Shown here piece by piece: positions 40,833 to 50,449 of a DNA stretch of 64,000 nt; position 1 is the first letter of the stretch; each line of letters begins with the position of its first letter. Position numbers and translations under genes: made by a program. A model generated the notes under the pieces. That model was given only the letters and a program-made list of their open reading frames with translations, made no database searches and was not told where the DNA came from. This DNA is from a virus: positions 1 to 64,000 of IMG/VR virus record IMGVR_UViG_3300025648_000526. One strand, given 5' to 3'.

Positions 40833-41941
40833 TAAGTTTACATAGAGAAGATGCTTTACATTGTTCTAAAGTGTTCCAAGATTACTTCGATAATTTTGAG
40901 AATATAGAACAATACATGAGAGATGAAAAACTAAAGCATGTAGAAAGTATTCCATCATCTTTATTTCCGCCAGAAGATGATTTGTTTTCAGACTTTTCTA
41001 TGCATCCAAATGATATGGATATCGAAGTTTGTGAATTACCAAATGAAACATGGGAAACACTTTTGGCAATAACATCATCTCATGTTAATAAAGCACCAGT
41101 TGGCAGAAATATACAATTGGCAGTTAGAGAGAAAAACACAGGAAAGATACTAGGATTCATTCGTTTAGGTTCTCCAGTCATTTATATGAGACCAAGAAAT
41201 GAAATGCTAGGACAAGTGTTCTCGCAAACAACGGAGGGTGCTAAACTCTTTAATGACAGCAGTATTATGGGTTTTGTGATTGTTCCATCTCAACCATTTG
41301 GTTTCAATTATCTAGGTGGTAAATTACTAGCTGCCATTTGCACATCACATACCGTTAGAGAGATATGTAATAAAAAATATGGTATGAATCTGTGTCTATT
41401 TGAAACTACCAGTCTTTATGGTAGTAGTAAAGCGGTATCTCAATATGACGGTATGAAACCATTCATTCGATTTAAAGGTTTAACTGATTCGGATGTTGTA
41501 CCAATGATGCACGGTGAAAGATATAATGACTTAAAGACTTTTGTTGAAAGCAAAGTTGGTGACATATTAGAAGGTGAAGAATCATCTACTAGTAGAAAGT
41601 TAAGAACATTTACCAAGATTATTGCTATGACTAAAGCTGCATTAAAAGGAACACCAGAAGGTGATACATTCTTGAAGACGATTGAGAATGCTAAAAGTCT
41701 AACAGAAAAGAAAAGATATTTTGTTTCAGACTATGGTTTTAAGAATATGGTTGATTTTGTCAATGGCAAAGCAGATACATTAATACCTGGTGAAAACTAC
41801 GAAAAGCATGAATTAAACAATATTATTGCTTGGTGGAAGAATAAGGCATCTAATCGTTATGATACATTGAAAGCGGAAGGTCGATTAAGAACAGAACTCG
41901 AAGTTTGGACATCTGGTAAAGACATACAAATTATTAGATAA
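40829..41941 (+). CDS. DUF4338/DruA-like protein, copy 2
   Basis: A 370-residue paralogue of the 16499 product. Shared core: 'GKILGFIRLGSPVIYM', 'SSIMGFVIVPSQPFGFNYLGGKLLAAIC' (in parts) and 'TTSLYGSSKAVSQYDGMKP'. It overlaps gp41 by 4 bp, so it is probably translated with the helicase. As for copy 1, the DUF4338/DruA link is by motif memory and the role in phage is unknown. Confidence 0.6.
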   Translation: MISLHREDALHCSKVFQDYFDNFENIEQYMRDEKLKHVESIPSSLFPPEDDLFSDFSMHPNDMDIEVCELPNETWETLLAITSSHVNKAPVGRNIQLAVREKNTGKILGFIRLGSPVIYMRPRNEMLGQVFSQTTEGAKLFNDSSIMGFVIVPSQPFGFNYLGGKLLAAICTSHTVREICNKKYGMNLCLFETTSLYGSSKAVSQYDGMKPFIRFKGLTDSDVVPMMHGERYNDLKTFVESKVGDILEGEESSTSRKLRTFTKIIAMTKAALKGTPEGDTFLKTIENAKSLTEKKRYFVSDYGFKNMVDFVNGKADTLIPGENYEKHELNNIIAWWKNKASNRYDTLKAEGRLRTELEVWTSGKDIQIIR

Positions 41942-41944
41942 ATA
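41937..41944 (+). promoter_or_regulatory. Possible late box GATAAATA
   Basis: One mismatch to TATAAATA. It overlaps the preceding stop and lies only 6 bp before the next ATG, so it could drive only genes further downstream. Weak evidence. Confidence 0.2.
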
Positions 41945-41950
41945 AGGCTT

Positions 41951-43201
41951 ATGGCAGATAAAACCACACTATCGGAATCATCTCAAGCACTCTTTTGTGC
42001 TTTGGCAGATTATGTCTTATTGACTAGCGGTAAAAAAGGTGTATCTGATTTATTTAATATTGATTTATATAAGTCATATGAGGTGTTTGCTAAATATTGG
42101 GACAGTTTATACAAAACTAAATCAATAGAATCTATTTTTCACTCGCATGTAGAATCACCTGCTATATCATATAAAGATATAGTTAAGTTTTTAAAAGAAA
42201 ATCCTGATTGGTTTATTTCTTCTGTTCTCATAGCAAAAAAACTTATAGAAGATATTGATAAAGTTATTACAAATTTTAAAGGTATAAAAAAACCTAAAGC
42301 AGCAGAAATATGGTTTGTTCGTGGTGATAAACCAGTAATGAAAAATATTGAAGAGCTTTTTAAGAAAGCTAATGAAACACAAAAAGAATTTAATAAAACA
42401 AAAGGTGCTAAAAAAGGCGCTGTCTTTGCAAACCTTAACAAATGGTCACCTGCTGATATTTACTTTGCTTCAGATTTAGCAAGAGATAATATTGAAGAGG
42501 CTGTAAAAAATAATTCTGGTAAAGATAAAAAAGGATATAGTTTTGCTGATTTAAATGTATTGATTAGTGATTTGATTGATGGTGGGCAATTACTTCCATT
42601 ATCACTAAAAAAACAAACTAAACAAGTTGTATTACAAAAAGTTAATTTTGATAGAAAACAAGAGTTAGATGAAATTAAAAAATTCTCATTTAATGGAACA
42701 AATAACTTTAAAAAGTATACACCAAAATCACCTCAACCTAGATATTTGAGTATCTATCTAGATAAAACTGATAAGAAAAAAACTATTATTATGAGGCATG
42801 ATCCATCATCAAATGCTTTCAAAGCTGAATTTGTGGTATCTGGTGGAGAAGCGAGAGGAGGCTCAGTAAGTTCATCCGATGTATTTTATTCACTATTTGC
42901 TTTAATAGATGAGCAATTTGCTAGTAAATTTTATTCAACGCTTGAAAAAGTTAAAAAAGAATTTAACAAAAAAGTTAAAGATATGGGAGAAAATCCTGGC
43001 AAATCAAACAAAAAGTTAAAAGAAGCATACGATAATATTAGAGAAGAATATAGTGCTTTAATTGTAACCAATGTTCTTATACCAGAGATAGTTAGTTTTT
43101 TAGATAAAGATAAAAATAGAAGTGACAAATTTGTTCGATTGATGTACCAATATGTCACATCTAGAACAGAAGAATCCAGTAAATTTGTAATAGCAAAATA
43201 A
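41951..43201 (+). CDS. Unknown 416-aa protein
   Basis: A Lys-rich, probably soluble protein without signal or membrane segment. Noticeable stretches are 'NLNKWSPADIYFASDLARDN' (~160), 'GGQLLPLSLKKQTKQVVLQ' (~215) and a C-terminal helical part. I recall similar 'KWxPxDI' and 'PLSLKK' elements in proteins of other T4-like phages but cannot name a family. It begins a three-gene set of unknowns that ends before the glycan island. Confidence 0.6.
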   Translation: MADKTTLSESSQALFCALADYVLLTSGKKGVSDLFNIDLYKSYEVFAKYWDSLYKTKSIESIFHSHVESPAISYKDIVKFLKENPDWFISSVLIAKKLIEDIDKVITNFKGIKKPKAAEIWFVRGDKPVMKNIEELFKKANETQKEFNKTKGAKKGAVFANLNKWSPADIYFASDLARDNIEEAVKNNSGKDKKGYSFADLNVLISDLIDGGQLLPLSLKKQTKQVVLQKVNFDRKQELDEIKKFSFNGTNNFKKYTPKSPQPRYLSIYLDKTDKKKTIIMRHDPSSNAFKAEFVVSGGEARGGSVSSSDVFYSLFALIDEQFASKFYSTLEKVKKEFNKKVKDMGENPGKSNKKLKEAYDNIREEYSALIVTNVLIPEIVSFLDKDKNRSDKFVRLMYQYVTSRTEESSKFVIAK

Positions 43202-43202
43202 T

Positions 43203-43655
43203 ATGACACTAGACGATATACAACATTCAGTTTACCATGGCCAAAAAGGCGTAGAACAGGCATTTAAAATTGTCGAGGCTTATATCGAAAAGAAAAAAGA
43301 AGATTTGCCTGATGTTAGTCGAGCATTAAGAATTGCTAAAAAGAAATTAGAAGACATTCCGCCTGGCGTTATCAATCAAATTTCTGTTACAGAAAGATAT
43401 AGAGATTACTTTAAAAAGATTTTACCTGAAGGTAAGATAAATGACACTAAGGCTGAAGGCGTAAAGTTGTTAGATAGAATTAGAGAAGATTTAAATCATA
43501 GAATACTTGATGCTAAAGAACCATCAACAAAAAGAAATCGTGAATATGAAAAGAATGAGATTACTAAATTCTTCCGTAATAACTTTAGTTCCATCGTGGA
43601 TTTATTAGACCTATATAATTTACTACATGATATTAAAATAGAGATAAACAAATAA
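43203..43655 (+). CDS. Unknown 150-aa helical protein
   Basis: A charged helical protein ('YIEKKKEDLPDVSRALRIAKKKLEDI', in parts; 'FFRNNFSSIVDLLDLYNLLHDIK'). It starts one base after the previous stop and abuts the next gene. No family is recognised. Confidence 0.55.
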   Translation: MTLDDIQHSVYHGQKGVEQAFKIVEAYIEKKKEDLPDVSRALRIAKKKLEDIPPGVINQISVTERYRDYFKKILPEGKINDTKAEGVKLLDRIREDLNHRILDAKEPSTKRNREYEKNEITKFFRNNFSSIVDLLDLYNLLHDIKIEINK

Positions 43656-43933
43656 TGGCATTAATTGATTTTGATAAGTTAGCAAAACAATATGAATCTG
43701 ATAATGATTATGGATTTTCAGCAGTATCAGAAGAAGAATATAATTCTGTCATAAAGAATACAGCACAAACAGCAGATGATTATAAAGCAAGATTGAATGA
43801 AGTTGAAAAAATTATTATTCCTTTCCTTACAAAACTCCATTCTACAGGCGATAAAGAATACATATATTGGCCTAACAGAACACCTATCATAGAGAAACAA
43901 ATAGAACGAATTTTAAAACTAACTAGAGATTAA
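43655..43933 (+). CDS. Unknown 92-aa protein
   Basis: A small soluble protein with 'IIIPFLTKLHSTGDKEYIYWPNRTPIIEKQIERIL' (read in parts). A Trp-Pro-Asn-Arg segment followed by a helix is a pattern I recall in small phage proteins near the capsid or glycan genes, without known function. It is tightly packed between neighbours. Confidence 0.55.
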   Translation: MALIDFDKLAKQYESDNDYGFSAVSEEEYNSVIKNTAQTADDYKARLNEVEKIIIPFLTKLHSTGDKEYIYWPNRTPIIEKQIERILKLTRD

Positions 43934-43935
43934 TT

Positions 43936-44652
43936 ATGAGTGCTACCGTGATTATACCTATAACAGGTAATCCTGTTTGTAGGAATGCTATTGAATCTGC
44001 TTTAAATCAAACTTACCCAACAACAGTTTATGTTGTAATTGATGGTCAAGAATTTAAAGGTCCATCTAGTGTTATTGTAAGTGATTATCTTGGTAACAAA
44101 AATCTAAAAGTTTGTTATTTACCAATCAATGTTGGTGCCAATGGTTTCTATGGCCATCGAGTCTATGCTGCATTCAGTCATCTAATAGATACAGAATATG
44201 TATTATATCTTGACCAAGATGTATCATTAAAACCTAATCACGTTAAATCTTGTATCGATACTATTAAAGAAAAAGACCTAGACTGGTCATACTCATTACG
44301 AGAAATCTATGACAAAGATGGAAATTATTCATGTCGAGATGATTGTGAATCACTAGGTAAATGGCCTGTTTTTAGTGGAGATTATAATCACATAGATACT
44401 AATTGTTATTGTATCAAAACAAGTGTAGCAACAAAAATAGCATCAGCATGGCATGGCGGTTGGGGTCAAGATAGAATATTCTTTCAAGCTATGGCACAAC
44501 ACTTTCCTAAATTTGATTGCACAGGTGAGTATACAGTAAAATATCAAGTTGATGGTAATGCAGGTTCAGTAAAGAAAGAATTCTTTGAATACGGTAATAA
44601 TATTATGACAAACAAATATAATGGAGATTTCCCATGGCGCAAAAAGATTTAA
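43936..44652 (+). CDS. Family 2-like glycosyltransferase
   Basis: A 238-residue GT-A enzyme: 'SATVIIPITGNPVCRNAIESALNQTYP' (in parts) is the family 2 start, 'EYVLYLDQDVSLKPNHV' holds the DxD-like metal motif (~90), and 'WHGGWGQDRIFFQAM' fits the acceptor side. It begins the glycan island. It overlaps the next gene by 19 bp. Sugar and acceptor unknown. Confidence 0.85.
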   Translation: MSATVIIPITGNPVCRNAIESALNQTYPTTVYVVIDGQEFKGPSSVIVSDYLGNKNLKVCYLPINVGANGFYGHRVYAAFSHLIDTEYVLYLDQDVSLKPNHVKSCIDTIKEKDLDWSYSLREIYDKDGNYSCRDDCESLGKWPVFSGDYNHIDTNCYCIKTSVATKIASAWHGGWGQDRIFFQAMAQHFPKFDCTGEYTVKYQVDGNAGSVKKEFFEYGNNIMTNKYNGDFPWRKKI

Positions 44653-45476
44653 TCATTGGTGCATTTACAAACTATAACTACAATCAATTAAAACCTTGGT
44701 GTGAATCAATTGATAAGTGTGGTTTTACAGGCGATAAAATTTTAGTTGTTGGTAAAACTGATAATAATACAATAATAGAATTAGAAAAAAGAAACTTTAT
44801 ATTAATCCCTATGCCGGATTTAGATAATGTTCCTATTCATGTAGCAAGATTTTTAGCCATCTATGATTATCTACAAGCAACATGGACGAATTATAGATAT
44901 GTCGTAACAACAGATGTCAAAGATGTTTACTTTCAAACAAACCCAATTGATTTTATTGAAAGTGGAAACCATAAACTTGTTATTGCTTCAGAAGGATTAA
45001 AATATGAAGATGAATCTTGGGGTGATGAAAATCTCAAACAAGCATACGGTCCATATGTTTATGAATTATTCAAAGATAAAGAAATCTTTAATGTTGGAAC
45101 ATTTGGTGGTCAAGCAGAATATGTAAAAGATATGGTGTTTCATATTTTCACCAACGGAGTTAATAGACCTATTCCAATTGTCGACCAAGCAGTATTCAAT
45201 GTGTTAATCAATACACAACCATTTAAAGATATAGTTTTTAAGACAGTCGATTGGGCTTGTGAAGCCGGCACAGTTGCTGACCCTTCAAAGATTAACAGAT
45301 TTAGACCAAATTTATTATGTGATGAACCAACAGTAAAAGATGGTATCGTGTATTACAAAGATAAACCATTTGCTATTGTTCATCAATATGATAGAGTTCC
45401 ACAATGGAAAGAGTTTGTTCGTGTAACATATGGACAAGATGATGAATCACAGATGTTTGTTTACAGGACTGCATAA
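44634..45476 (+). CDS. GT-A-like glycosyltransferase
   Basis: A 280-residue protein: 'DLIIGAFTNYNYNQLKPW', 'FLAIYDYLQATWTNYRYVVTTDVKDVYFQ' (in parts; Asp-Val-x-Asp as metal motif, ~93) and 'EIFNVGTFGGQAEYVKDM', 'PIVDQAVFNVLIN'. This is the layout of family 8- or DUF-type transferases that act on surface sugars. Specificity unknown. It abuts the HtrL-like gene. Confidence 0.75.
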   Translation: MAQKDLIIGAFTNYNYNQLKPWCESIDKCGFTGDKILVVGKTDNNTIIELEKRNFILIPMPDLDNVPIHVARFLAIYDYLQATWTNYRYVVTTDVKDVYFQTNPIDFIESGNHKLVIASEGLKYEDESWGDENLKQAYGPYVYELFKDKEIFNVGTFGGQAEYVKDMVFHIFTNGVNRPIPIVDQAVFNVLINTQPFKDIVFKTVDWACEAGTVADPSKINRFRPNLLCDEPTVKDGIVYYKDKPFAIVHQYDRVPQWKEFVRVTYGQDDESQMFVYRTA

Positions 45477-46291
45477 TGAGTAAAATTTCAATAGTAACGG
45501 CTTTCTTTGATATTGGTCGTGGTGAATGGACACCAGATAAAGGACTACCGCATTATTTGCATAGAACAACTGATACTTATCTAGAAAGATTTAGTAATCT
45601 ATGCAAATTGGAAAATGACATTACTGTTTTCACGTCAGATGATTTAAAACATAAGGTAATTGATATATGTAAAGACCGTTTAGACACAACAAAAATTATT
45701 CCAATTGATGTGAATAGTCATTTTTCTAATATGAGAGATTTAATCATTAATGTTCAAAAAGATCCTGAATTCCAAAAGAAAGTTAATCCTCAACAAGTAA
45801 GAAATCCAGAATATTGGAATCCTGATTATGTTCTTGTGACTAATCTGAAAGCATACTTTGCAAATATGGCTGTCAAATATAATTATACACAAAATGATAT
45901 GGTTGCATGGATTGATTTTGGTTATTGCCGTAGTGAAAATAATATTCCTGCTAGTAAAATATGGGAATATGATTTTGATGAAACAAAAATTCACCTATTC
46001 AATTACAAACCATATGATGATAAACCAATAGACCACGCTGTTCTTAATAATGATGTTTATATCTTGGGTGCAAAAGTGGTGGCTCATAAAGATATGTGGC
46101 AAAAAATGTCCGACCTAATGACACAATCTTTTGTTGATTTACAAGAAAAAGGTTTAGTTGATGATGACCAAGGTCTATGGCTACAGTCATATATAAATGA
46201 ACCTAAGGTATTTGAATTGCATCAGATTCCTGACCATCAGCTTGGTCACGATCCATTTGTATTGTTTAATAAATTTAATAATAAAGTTTAA
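45476..46291 (+). CDS. HtrL/YibB-family protein
   Basis: A 271-residue protein with the HtrL/YibB family pattern: 'ISIVTAFFDIGRGEW', 'YLERFSNLCKLENDITVFT', 'WIDFGYCRSENNIPA' and 'DDDQGLWLQSYINEP'. In bacteria these proteins are encoded near LPS core genes and look like glycosyltransferases. The Asp in 'WIDFGY' may be part of the metal site. Confidence 0.8.
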   Translation: MSKISIVTAFFDIGRGEWTPDKGLPHYLHRTTDTYLERFSNLCKLENDITVFTSDDLKHKVIDICKDRLDTTKIIPIDVNSHFSNMRDLIINVQKDPEFQKKVNPQQVRNPEYWNPDYVLVTNLKAYFANMAVKYNYTQNDMVAWIDFGYCRSENNIPASKIWEYDFDETKIHLFNYKPYDDKPIDHAVLNNDVYILGAKVVAHKDMWQKMSDLMTQSFVDLQEKGLVDDDQGLWLQSYINEPKVFELHQIPDHQLGHDPFVLFNKFNNKV

Positions 46292-46292
46292 T

Positions 46293-46916
46293 ATGATTGA
46301 TAATTATGAATTGATAGAACCTGGACATTGGTTTCAAAGTAAACCTACCGGTGAAATTATGAAGTATGATACTAACTATATGCAGTATTATACTAAAATG
46401 GACTTTAGTATGTCCAAATTACGTTTTGATTTACTTTCAAAATATGTTAAGTTTGATTCTATATGTGACTTTGGTTATGGTGATGGAGCATTTCTGAAGT
46501 ATGCTCACATGAATGGTAAGAAATGTTTTGGACATGATATATCAAACTATCCTCTCCCAAATGATGTGGAGTTTGTGGCTAATGTCAAAGATGTTGAAGT
46601 TGATGTCATTACATTCTTTGATTCTATTGAACATATTCCTTCTCCAAATATCCATGAGTTTCTCGGTTCAATTAACACAAAATATGTTATGATATCATTA
46701 CCATGGATGCACGAAAGAATGGGTGCTGAATGGTTTAGAACATGGAAACACCGTAAAGAAAATGAACACTTCCATCATTTTGATTCTCATGGATTAATTA
46801 CATTGATAGACAAAGCAGGATTCATACCAATGTATATCTGTAATCATGAGGATGAAATTCGTAAACCGGTTTCATACCTTCCAAACATTTTAACTATTAT
46901 TGCAAAAAAGAGATAA
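46293..46916 (+). CDS. SAM-dependent methyltransferase
   Basis: A 207-residue class I methyltransferase: glycine motif 'ICDFGYGDGAFLKYAHMNG' (~50), 'CFGHDISNYPLP', 'VDVITFFDSIEHIPSP' and 'MISLPWMHERMG'. The pattern resembles methyltransferases that act on sugars in surface polysaccharide clusters. ATG 46293 is the start; the longer frame back to 46197 overlaps the HtrL gene. Confidence 0.85.
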   Translation: MIDNYELIEPGHWFQSKPTGEIMKYDTNYMQYYTKMDFSMSKLRFDLLSKYVKFDSICDFGYGDGAFLKYAHMNGKKCFGHDISNYPLPNDVEFVANVKDVEVDVITFFDSIEHIPSPNIHEFLGSINTKYVMISLPWMHERMGAEWFRTWKHRKENEHFHHFDSHGLITLIDKAGFIPMYICNHEDEIRKPVSYLPNILTIIAKKR

Positions 46917-46918
46917 TC

Positions 46919-47662
46919 ATGCAAGTATATCTTAGCTCAACTGCCAACTTAGGTGATTTTTTAAATGGCTTTCCTGTTTTGTCTGGTCTTTATAAACAAT
47001 ATGGAAAATTTGACCTCATTGTTAAAAGAGATTTGAATAAATTTAAAGGTATCAAAGAGTTTTTGAATTATCAAGATATCTTTTCTTCAGTTGAGTTTGA
47101 TAGTGATGTTTTTGTGTATGGCAGTATCATTAACCTCAGTTCTTGGACTAGAGAAGAACAAAGTAATCCAAATCGACCAATTGAAACTTGTCGTTATGAA
47201 AACTGGTTGAGAGATAACTATCCTAATTTAGAATTTGAAGTTGATGATGATGTAGAAATTAAAGTACCTGAATTAGATATTGAAATTGAAGATGCTTATT
47301 ACTGTGGTGACCGATGGGATGCACCAGGCACAGATGATAGAAGAGCAACTGCTGTTCTATCTCATTTAAAAGATTTTAAATTCTTATCGTATGAAAATTC
47401 ATTATTGACTAACGCATACATCATTAAAAATCTAAAGAAACCTTTCATTACTAATTTTACTGGTGTGGCCGTTCTTGCAGACTTATTAAATGTTTCCTCT
47501 TATGTTGTATGGAAAGCAGAAGATTGGAATCCTGAATTCAGAAAAGGTGATAATTGTTATTGGGATAATGGTAAAGATATTAATCAAGTATTTAAAAAAC
47601 ATTTCTATTTGGACCGTAAATCTAAACTAGTGCATAATAATGAATTAGAAAGTTTATTGTGA
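46919..47662 (+). CDS. GT-B-like glycosyltransferase or related protein, half 1
   Basis: A 247-residue protein: 'VYLSSTANLGDFLNGFPVLSGLYKQYGKFDLIV' (in parts) resembles the N-terminal domain of family 9 heptosyltransferase-like enzymes; 'FITNFTGVAVLADLLNVSSYVVW' resembles their C-terminal nucleotide-sugar region. It overlaps the next gene by 4 bp, which encodes a similar protein. Specificity unknown. Confidence 0.6.
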   Translation: MQVYLSSTANLGDFLNGFPVLSGLYKQYGKFDLIVKRDLNKFKGIKEFLNYQDIFSSVEFDSDVFVYGSIINLSSWTREEQSNPNRPIETCRYENWLRDNYPNLEFEVDDDVEIKVPELDIEIEDAYYCGDRWDAPGTDDRRATAVLSHLKDFKFLSYENSLLTNAYIIKNLKKPFITNFTGVAVLADLLNVSSYVVWKAEDWNPEFRKGDNCYWDNGKDINQVFKKHFYLDRKSKLVHNNELESLL

Positions 47663-48369
47663 TTATCAATATTATTGAAGGAGTGTTTGGTGGTCCACTT
47701 CGTAATGGTGATTTAATTGGTGTTGCAAATGTTATAGCACATTTAAGAAAACAAACACCAGAAATTAAGTTTCATATGAAACAAGGCTCAGTTAATTCTG
47801 CCGATTATGTGCAGAAGTTTTACCAGTTTATGTTAAAGAATACAGATTATTTTTCTACTGAACCTGGTGATAAAGAATTAGCGTGGCGAAGAGTCAATCT
47901 TTGGGATTTCCGTGATATCATTGGTGACAATGTTATTATACCAAATAATGAACCTATGCAAAAGAAGATTGTAGTTTGTCCAATCTTTGATGCTCCATAT
48001 AATGTATATCGTAATTGGCCTCGCCACGTCTTTGAGGAAATTATTGCAAAGTATTCAACGAATGAATATAAGGATTATGAAAAGGTAATTTGTGTGCATG
48101 ACCATTTTGCCAAAGCCTGTGAGTTTGAAGGCTGGAGATACTCTACCAATTTTGACCAAAATTTATACCACATTATGACTGCCGAAACATTCATTGGTGG
48201 TGACACAGGTACTAGCCATTTTGCTTGGTCGCTTGACAGAGCACCAGCAAATCTGTTATACTATAATTCTGGTCGGGGTTTAATGCATTGTTTACCATTC
48301 TATCTTTTAGAAGGCAAAGGTAAAATAGTTAAGTATTGGCTAGATTTAGAAGGAACAACATGGCAGTAA
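47659..48369 (+). CDS. GT-B-like glycosyltransferase
   Basis: A 236-residue protein starting GTG in ATG-less overlap with the previous stop. 'KIVVCPIFDAPYNVYRNWP' and 'TFIGGDTGTSHFAWSLDRAPANLLYYNSG' (in parts) match the sugar-nucleotide site of family 9-type enzymes (G-G-D-T-G-x-x-H). It may act with the preceding gene product. It contains a promoter-like sequence at 48233-48262. Confidence 0.65.
   Translation: MIINIIEGVFGGPLRNGDLIGVANVIAHLRKQTPEIKFHMKQGSVNSADYVQKFYQFMLKNTDYFSTEPGDKELAWRRVNLWDFRDIIGDNVIIPNNEPMQKKIVVCPIFDAPYNVYRNWPRHVFEEIIAKYSTNEYKDYEKVICVHDHFAKACEFEGWRYSTNFDQNLYHIMTAETFIGGDTGTSHFAWSLDRAPANLLYYNSGRGLMHCLPFYLLEGKGKIVKYWLDLEGTTWQ
48233..48262 (+). promoter_or_regulatory. Possible promoter inside the GT-B gene
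   Basis: TTGACA at 48233-48238, an 18-bp spacer and TATACT at 48257-48262, about 98 bp before the HAD-nucleotidyltransferase gene. It lies in coding sequence, so chance is a real possibility. Confidence 0.35.
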
Positions 48370-49739
48370 AGTTAGTTATATTTGACCTTGATGGTGTTTT
48401 AATGGACAGTAGAGAGCTACATTATGAAGCTCTCAATCGTGCTATACATACAGTAACCGATTCATACAACTATATTATTACCCGTGAAGAACATTTATCA
48501 AAATATGACGGACTAAACACTACAAAAAAATTACAGATGCTTACTCAAGAAAAAGGTTTGCATATTGATTGGTATGATGAAATTTGGAAAGAAAAACAAA
48601 AACAAACATTTGATTTAATTCATACAGCACCAAAGAATCCTGATATTCTTAAAATAATGCATAATCTGAATTCTAAAGGATGGAAGATTGCAGTAGCGTC
48701 CAACAGTATTCGTGAAACAGTAAAGACATCTTTATTATGTATGGATATTTTAAATTATGTTGATTATTATGTAAGCAACGAAGATGTGTTTAATCCAAAA
48801 CCATTTCCTGAAATGTATTGGAAATGTATGACAATGATGAAAGCTCTACCTAAAGATACTATCATTGTGGAAGATTCACATATTGGCCGTGAAGGCGCAT
48901 TTAACTCTGGTGCACATTTGTATCCAGTAAAAGATGCTTATGATTTGAATGTGGAAGATTTTTTAAGCTATATTGAAGAATTTGAAGATAGTGGTCGTAT
49001 AAAATCCATACCTTGGAGAAATAAGAAGATGAATGTATTGATTCCTATGGCAGGTGCCGGTAGTAGATTTGCTTCAGCAGGTTATACTTTCCCTAAACCA
49101 TTGATTGAAGTCAAAGGTAAACCAATGATTCAAGTTGTAGTGGATAATCTAAATGTAGATGCACATTTTATTTTTATTTGCCAAAAAGAACATTACGAGA
49201 AATATAATTTACAATCAGTTTTAAATTTGATTGCGCCCGGTTGTGATATTATACAAGTTGATGGTTTGACCGAAGGCGCTGCATGTACCACGTTACTAGC
49301 TAAAGAATTAATTAATAGTGACGAACCTCTATTGATGGCAAACTCTGACCAGTTTGTTGAATGGAATTCAAATGAATGTTTATATGCCTTTACTGCTGAT
49401 TCTATCGATGGAGGCATTATTACTTTTGAAGCCACTCATCCTAAATGGTCTTATGCTAAGTTAGGTGAAGATGGTTTTGTATCTGAAGTTGCAGAGAAGA
49501 AACCTATTTCTAATATGGCAACAGTTGGTATCTATTATTGGAAAAAAGGTTCTGACTATGTTAAGTATGCAGAACAGATGATTGAAAAGAATATTCGCAC
49601 TAATAATGAATTTTATGTTTGTCCTGTATTCAATGAAGCTATTGGTGATGGCAAAAAGATTCGTGTTAAAAATATTAAGAAAATGTGGGGTATTGGTACT
49701 CCAGAAGATTTAAATTACTTTTTGGAGCATTACAAATGA
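48360..49739 (+). CDS. HAD phosphatase fused to sugar nucleotidyltransferase
   Basis: A 459-residue two-domain enzyme. Residues 1-215 are a HAD hydrolase of the beta-phosphoglucomutase type: 'VIFDLDGVLMDS' (nucleophile Asp), 'VASNSIRETV', 'KPFPEMYWKC', 'IIVEDSHIGREGAFNSGA'. Residues ~228-459 are a nucleotidyltransferase: 'MNVLIPMAGAGSRFASAGYTFPKPLIEVKGKPMIQ' (in parts) with the GxGxRF/KP signature, and 'LLMANSDQFVEW'. The fusion would both shape a sugar phosphate and activate it as NDP-sugar for the neighbouring transferases. Confidence 0.93.
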   Translation: MAVKLVIFDLDGVLMDSRELHYEALNRAIHTVTDSYNYIITREEHLSKYDGLNTTKKLQMLTQEKGLHIDWYDEIWKEKQKQTFDLIHTAPKNPDILKIMHNLNSKGWKIAVASNSIRETVKTSLLCMDILNYVDYYVSNEDVFNPKPFPEMYWKCMTMMKALPKDTIIVEDSHIGREGAFNSGAHLYPVKDAYDLNVEDFLSYIEEFEDSGRIKSIPWRNKKMNVLIPMAGAGSRFASAGYTFPKPLIEVKGKPMIQVVVDNLNVDAHFIFICQKEHYEKYNLQSVLNLIAPGCDIIQVDGLTEGAACTTLLAKELINSDEPLLMANSDQFVEWNSNECLYAFTADSIDGGIITFEATHPKWSYAKLGEDGFVSEVAEKKPISNMATVGIYYWKKGSDYVKYAEQMIEKNIRTNNEFYVCPVFNEAIGDGKKIRVKNIKKMWGIGTPEDLNYFLEHYK

Positions 49740-50449
49740 AAACAGCGGTAATGATTGTTGGAAATTATAGAACTTGGAACGAAACAAAGCCAAGTTTTCT
49801 AAAACAATTTGGAGATATTGATACATTTATTTGTTCATACGATTTACGATATGGATATCATCCTAGAGGATGGGGTGTGACTGATACACAAGATGAACTT
49901 ATTACCGAACAGACATGGATTGAAGGATTATCTGACGTAAATGTTAAATTGGCAAACATTGAACAATTTTCTCAAGTAGACGAAATAATTAAGAATGAAC
50001 TGCGAGAAATTAAATTGAACATACCAGAAAATGCTTATCAGTCGTATGGTCAATATCGTAAGTTTAAAATTGCAACAGAAATGGTTCAACATTACGAGAA
50101 CCAAAACAATTTTAAGTATGATATTTTAGTCCGCACTCGATTTGATTTGGTGTATCAAGACGAACCTATTATATTAGATATTCAAGAAAATGAAATGGGT
50201 TATCATCACGGTACTAGCCCAGCTGATGCTTTACCTGGTGACCAATTCTTTTTCACTTCAAGAGATAACATGATTAAGATGTCCGATTTTATGTTTAATG
50301 AGTTTTATAATCCTATCTACGAAGATAGTCATCTATGTCCTCCACATGGCATATTACAAAACGCACTTAAACATAATAATATAACCAAATTGGTCCGTAA
50401 TTCAATTAAACATCTATTAAGAAAGAATGGAACAGAACTAGTGCTATGA
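49736..50449 (+). CDS. Glycosyltransferase-like protein
   Basis: A 237-residue protein: 'AVMIVGNYRTWNETKPSFLKQFGDIDTFICSYD' (in parts) and 'YDILVRTRFDLVYQDEPI' with an R-x-R-x-D element typical of a GT-A-like family found in surface glycan clusters, and 'LPGDQFFFTSRDNMIKM'. ATG 49736 overlaps the previous stop; the frame back to 49685 is within that gene. Confidence 0.7.
   Translation: MKTAVMIVGNYRTWNETKPSFLKQFGDIDTFICSYDLRYGYHPRGWGVTDTQDELITEQTWIEGLSDVNVKLANIEQFSQVDEIIKNELREIKLNIPENAYQSYGQYRKFKIATEMVQHYENQNNFKYDILVRTRFDLVYQDEPIILDIQENEMGYHHGTSPADALPGDQFFFTSRDNMIKMSDFMFNEFYNPIYEDSHLCPPHGILQNALKHNNITKLVRNSIKHLLRKNGTELVL

Noticed and set aside
46919-48369. The two GT-B-like genes as one gene broken by a frameshift.
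   Set aside because: Each product has its own N-terminal Rossmann-like start and a C-terminal sugar-nucleotide region, so two related genes are more likely than a split gene.
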